Source of the DNA: Bacillota bacterium
GTDB taxonomy: Bacteria > Eremiobacterota > SpSt-956 > JAKJGF01
Reading direction: 5' to 3'
Assembly (NCBI GenBank): GCA_029555925.1
Contig: JAKPQU010000451.1
Coordinates: 1-24,808, forward strand
DNA length: 24,808 bases
In this document: one piece after another, positions 23,036 to 24,808 of the stretch
Layout: the number at the start of each line of letters is the position of its first letter
Numbering within the stretch: position 1 is the first letter of the stretch
Made by a program: the position numbers and the translations under genes
The notes under the pieces: model-generated
The model's database searches: none
What the model was told of the DNA's origin: nothing
Seen by the model: the letters and a program-made list of their open reading frames with translations, nothing else

Positions 23036-23983
23036 ATGAAATTTTCAGAAAAACAGATAGAATTTTTTAAAAAGCTTGAAGATTATTACAGGAGAATAAA
23101 AGAGGTAAGCACTGCCAGATGTAAACCATGCGGTGCCTGTGTTGACTGCTGTTATCATATTACCAATTACCTTCATTCTCCTCTGGAGATAGATTATGCC
23201 AATTACCATCTTCTCAGGAAAGGAAACCCTGATAATCTGCCTATTTACACATGGAAAGAACATATGGAAAAAGGGGCTGGTCTCTGTGTCTACTGTGATC
23301 AGGAGACCAAAGGTTGTAAAGTATATGAAGAGCGTTTTAATATCTGCAGGATTTACGGTCCTTATATAAGTGATACAGATCTGACTTCTTTCCCCGGCTG
23401 TGTTTATAAGTTCAGCAGTGTTCAGAGAGCCTACGGACTTAACCTTGTTCCTTATAATGACGAGTATGAAGAGCTTGTAAAGGGTTATATGGAACTTGTG
23501 CCTGAAGACATAAGAGAAATTTATGATGATATTAACACCGATTTATTCAGTGCCACCTCAAGGAAAAGATATGAATATGCGGCAGAAAATTTTAAAGAAC
23601 TGATAGAAAAATATCCTCATATATCCTATCTTTATGCTTGTCTTGGCAGAGTTTACAGAAACCTGGGTAATATGCCTCTGGCGCTGGAATATTTCCGGAA
23701 AGCCCTGGAAGTGAATCCTCAGGAGGAAATGGCTCATTATGATATGGGAGCCTGGTATTACCAGCAGAATATGCCCGACAGGGCAGAAGAAGAATACAGA
23801 GCGGCTTTATCCTGTCAGCCTGATGACAGCCAGGCCCGGTACAATCTTGTATTCTGTCTCGTAAAACAGAAAAAGCTTGCTGAAGCGTCACAGGAATTCA
23901 AGAAATTGCTTGATGAAAGTTTTAAGTATGAAGAAAGGCTTTTAAGGGAAAGAGAACTGGTAGATTTGAACAGTGAGCAGTGA
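23036..23983 (+). CDS. YkgJ-type Cys-cluster protein with C-terminal TPRs
   Basis: I start at 23036 (MKFSEKQ) because CGGGGGAG lies about 8 nt upstream; the frame to 22940 reads through the heptamer array. The 315-residue protein begins with a YkgJ/UPF0153-type cysteine cluster: C29, C32, C35, C38, C39, then C84, C87, C94, C104 and C122, probably a zinc or iron-sulfur site. Residues about 185-300 are three or so tetratricopeptide repeats (YACLGRVYRNLGN-type). There is no signal peptide or TM. The function of the cysteine cluster is unknown; TPRs suggest a partner protein. The stop sits in a GTGAGCAGTGA stretch that opens a composite repeat. Confidence 0.88.
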   Translation: MKFSEKQIEFFKKLEDYYRRIKEVSTARCKPCGACVDCCYHITNYLHSPLEIDYANYHLLRKGNPDNLPIYTWKEHMEKGAGLCVYCDQETKGCKVYEERFNICRIYGPYISDTDLTSFPGCVYKFSSVQRAYGLNLVPYNDEYEELVKGYMELVPEDIREIYDDINTDLFSATSRKRYEYAAENFKELIEKYPHISYLYACLGRVYRNLGNMPLALEYFRKALEVNPQEEMAHYDMGAWYYQQNMPDRAEEEYRAALSCQPDDSQARYNLVFCLVKQKKLAEASQEFKKLLDESFKYEERLLRERELVDLNSEQ

Positions 23984-24074
23984 CCAGTAGGGGTGAACCG
24001 TGTTCGTCCGGTACCCGGTGAAACCACGCGTTACGCGTCACGATTATCACGCCTCACGCCTCACGACTCACGCC
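23973..24074. repeat. Composite intergenic repeat between convergent genes
   Basis: It has the same module order as 2968-3096: GTGAGCAGTGACC, then AGTAGGGGTGAACC...GTTCGTCCGGTACCCGGTGAAA, then heptamers (about 24023-24074: GTTACGC, GTCACGA, then TCACGCC, TCACGCC, TCACGAC, TCACGCC). GGGTGAAC and GTTCGTCC form a stem. The repeat reaches into both flanking stop codons. Confidence 0.85.
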
Positions 24075-24808
24075 CCATCATCTTCCTCATCAGGGAAATA
24101 AATAAATGGCAGATTAAAACAGAATTTACTTCCTTTTCCTACATCACTTTCCACCCAGATTCTTCCTCCGTGAGCATCTACTGCCAGTTTACAGAAGGTG
24201 AGCCCAAGACCTCTGGATGTTCTCATATTTGGAATATTTCTGCTTTTTGCATCAACCTGAATAAATTTATCAAAAATTTTGTCCTGATAATCTTTCGGTA
24301 TGCCCTGGCCTTCATCTACTATATATACGGTAAGCCATTTCTCCGTTTCTCCGTAATTGACGCCTATCGTAATAATACCATTGGGAGGAGAGTATTTTAT
24401 TGCATTATTTAAAAGATTTGCAACAACTCTGTAAATGAGATCCTTGTCTGCTTTTATAACTGGTAATCTTTCGGGAATTTCCAGATTTACAGTCTTGTTT
24501 TCCTTAAGTAACAGTGCTTTTATCTCAAAGATATTTTTGTTTATTATGTCCCTGATATTTATTTCGTCAAGTTTTAATGTTACACGGTGTTCTTCCATTA
24601 TGCTTATATCCAGAAGATTTAAAATCATTCTCATCAGATCCCTGGAACTTATATAGATCATATTCAGCGCCCCGATCTGATTTTTATTATAATGCTTTTC
24701 CTCTTCAAGTAGCAGATCTGTATAACCCATTATGCCCATAAGAGGATTCTTCAGATCATGGACAATAAGCTGCACCAGATCTGTTTTCATCTGTTCTATT
24801 TCCATAAG
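24068..24808 (-). CDS. Sensor histidine kinase, C-terminal part (runs off the window)
   Basis: The frame is open to the right edge, so the 245 residues from the first ATG (24805) are probably only the transmitter half; a sensor domain likely lies beyond. HisKA: VHDLKNPL, H16. HATPase: N-box NLLNNAIKYS (130-139), G1 DEGQG (164-168), F-box FDKF (178-181), G2 RGLGL (198-202). It autophosphorylates H16 and passes phosphate to a response regulator not in the window. The last two codons and the TGA are made of heptamer-repeat sequence (GGGGCGTGA). Confidence 0.93.
   Translation of the reverse strand, partial: LMEIEQMKTDLVQLIVHDLKNPLMGIMGYTDLLLEEEKHYNKNQIGALNMIYISSRDLMRMILNLLDISIMEEHRVTLKLDEINIRDIINKNIFEIKALLLKENKTVNLEIPERLPVIKADKDLIYRVVANLLNNAIKYSPPNGIITIGVNYGETEKWLTVYIVDEGQGIPKDYQDKIFDKFIQVDAKSRNIPNMRTSRGLGLTFCKLAVDAHGGRIWVESDVGKGSKFCFNLPFIYFPDEEDDGA

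Overview
The window is AT-rich bacterial DNA. Shine-Dalgarno (SD) sites are strong, TTG starts occur beside ATG, and the genes are typical of a bacterium rich in signalling and TPR proteins: a Ser/Thr kinase, a histidine kinase, a type IV pilus-type ATPase, pilin-like sequence and a type I restriction-modification (RM) operon. I cannot assign a phylum; there are no rRNA, tRNA or ribosomal-protein genes here. An uncultured-lineage bacterium is a guess.

Layout, left to right. (1) 1-238: five 47-bp tandem repeats running into the stop codon of a minus-strand Ser/Thr kinase (231-1661) that carries an internal prepilin (GFTLIE) signal. (2) 2015-5127: a nucleoside-type ABC permease, a secreted protein and a pentapeptide-repeat protein, with a possible small minus-strand gene between the last two. 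(3) 5301-6444: two uncharacterised minus-strand genes. (4) 6445-6792: a divergent promoter region with a 104-bp MITE (13-bp terminal repeats, 8-bp target duplication), upstream of an HTH-PulE/PilB-like ATPase fusion (6793-8268). (5) 8437-14564: a segment bounded by a 143-bp inverted repeat pair (5 mismatches). It holds a minus-strand zinc-ribbon/TM/TPR gene, then an S9 peptidase, a HEAT-repeat protein (4-bp overlap) and a circularly permuted ATP-grasp protein. (6) 14640-22879: a type I RM operon, hsdM, Rpn-family remnants, hsdS, hsdR and a YgjP-like metallopeptidase, with hsdS/hsdR/ygjP overlapping. (7) 23036-24808: a Cys-cluster/TPR protein and, convergent, the C-terminal part of a histidine kinase that runs off the window.

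The most unusual features are in the non-coding DNA. Arrays of a GC-rich heptamer, (RTYACGC)n, recur at about a dozen intergenic places. Many lie just upstream of the SD of the next gene and read toward it; at two genes a sigma70-like promoter lies upstream, so the array would be in the 5' leader. Several gene starts that look plausible by length (TPR, peptidase, Cys-cluster genes) are extended only because these arrays happen to be open; I moved those starts downstream to the SD-supported codon.

The best candidates for new biology are the kinase whose catalytic domain sits where a prepilin leader should be, the heptamer leader arrays, the HTH-fused ATPase with a degraded Walker B region, and stand-alone Rpn C-terminal tails with a near-perfect ribosome-binding site inside the RM operon.
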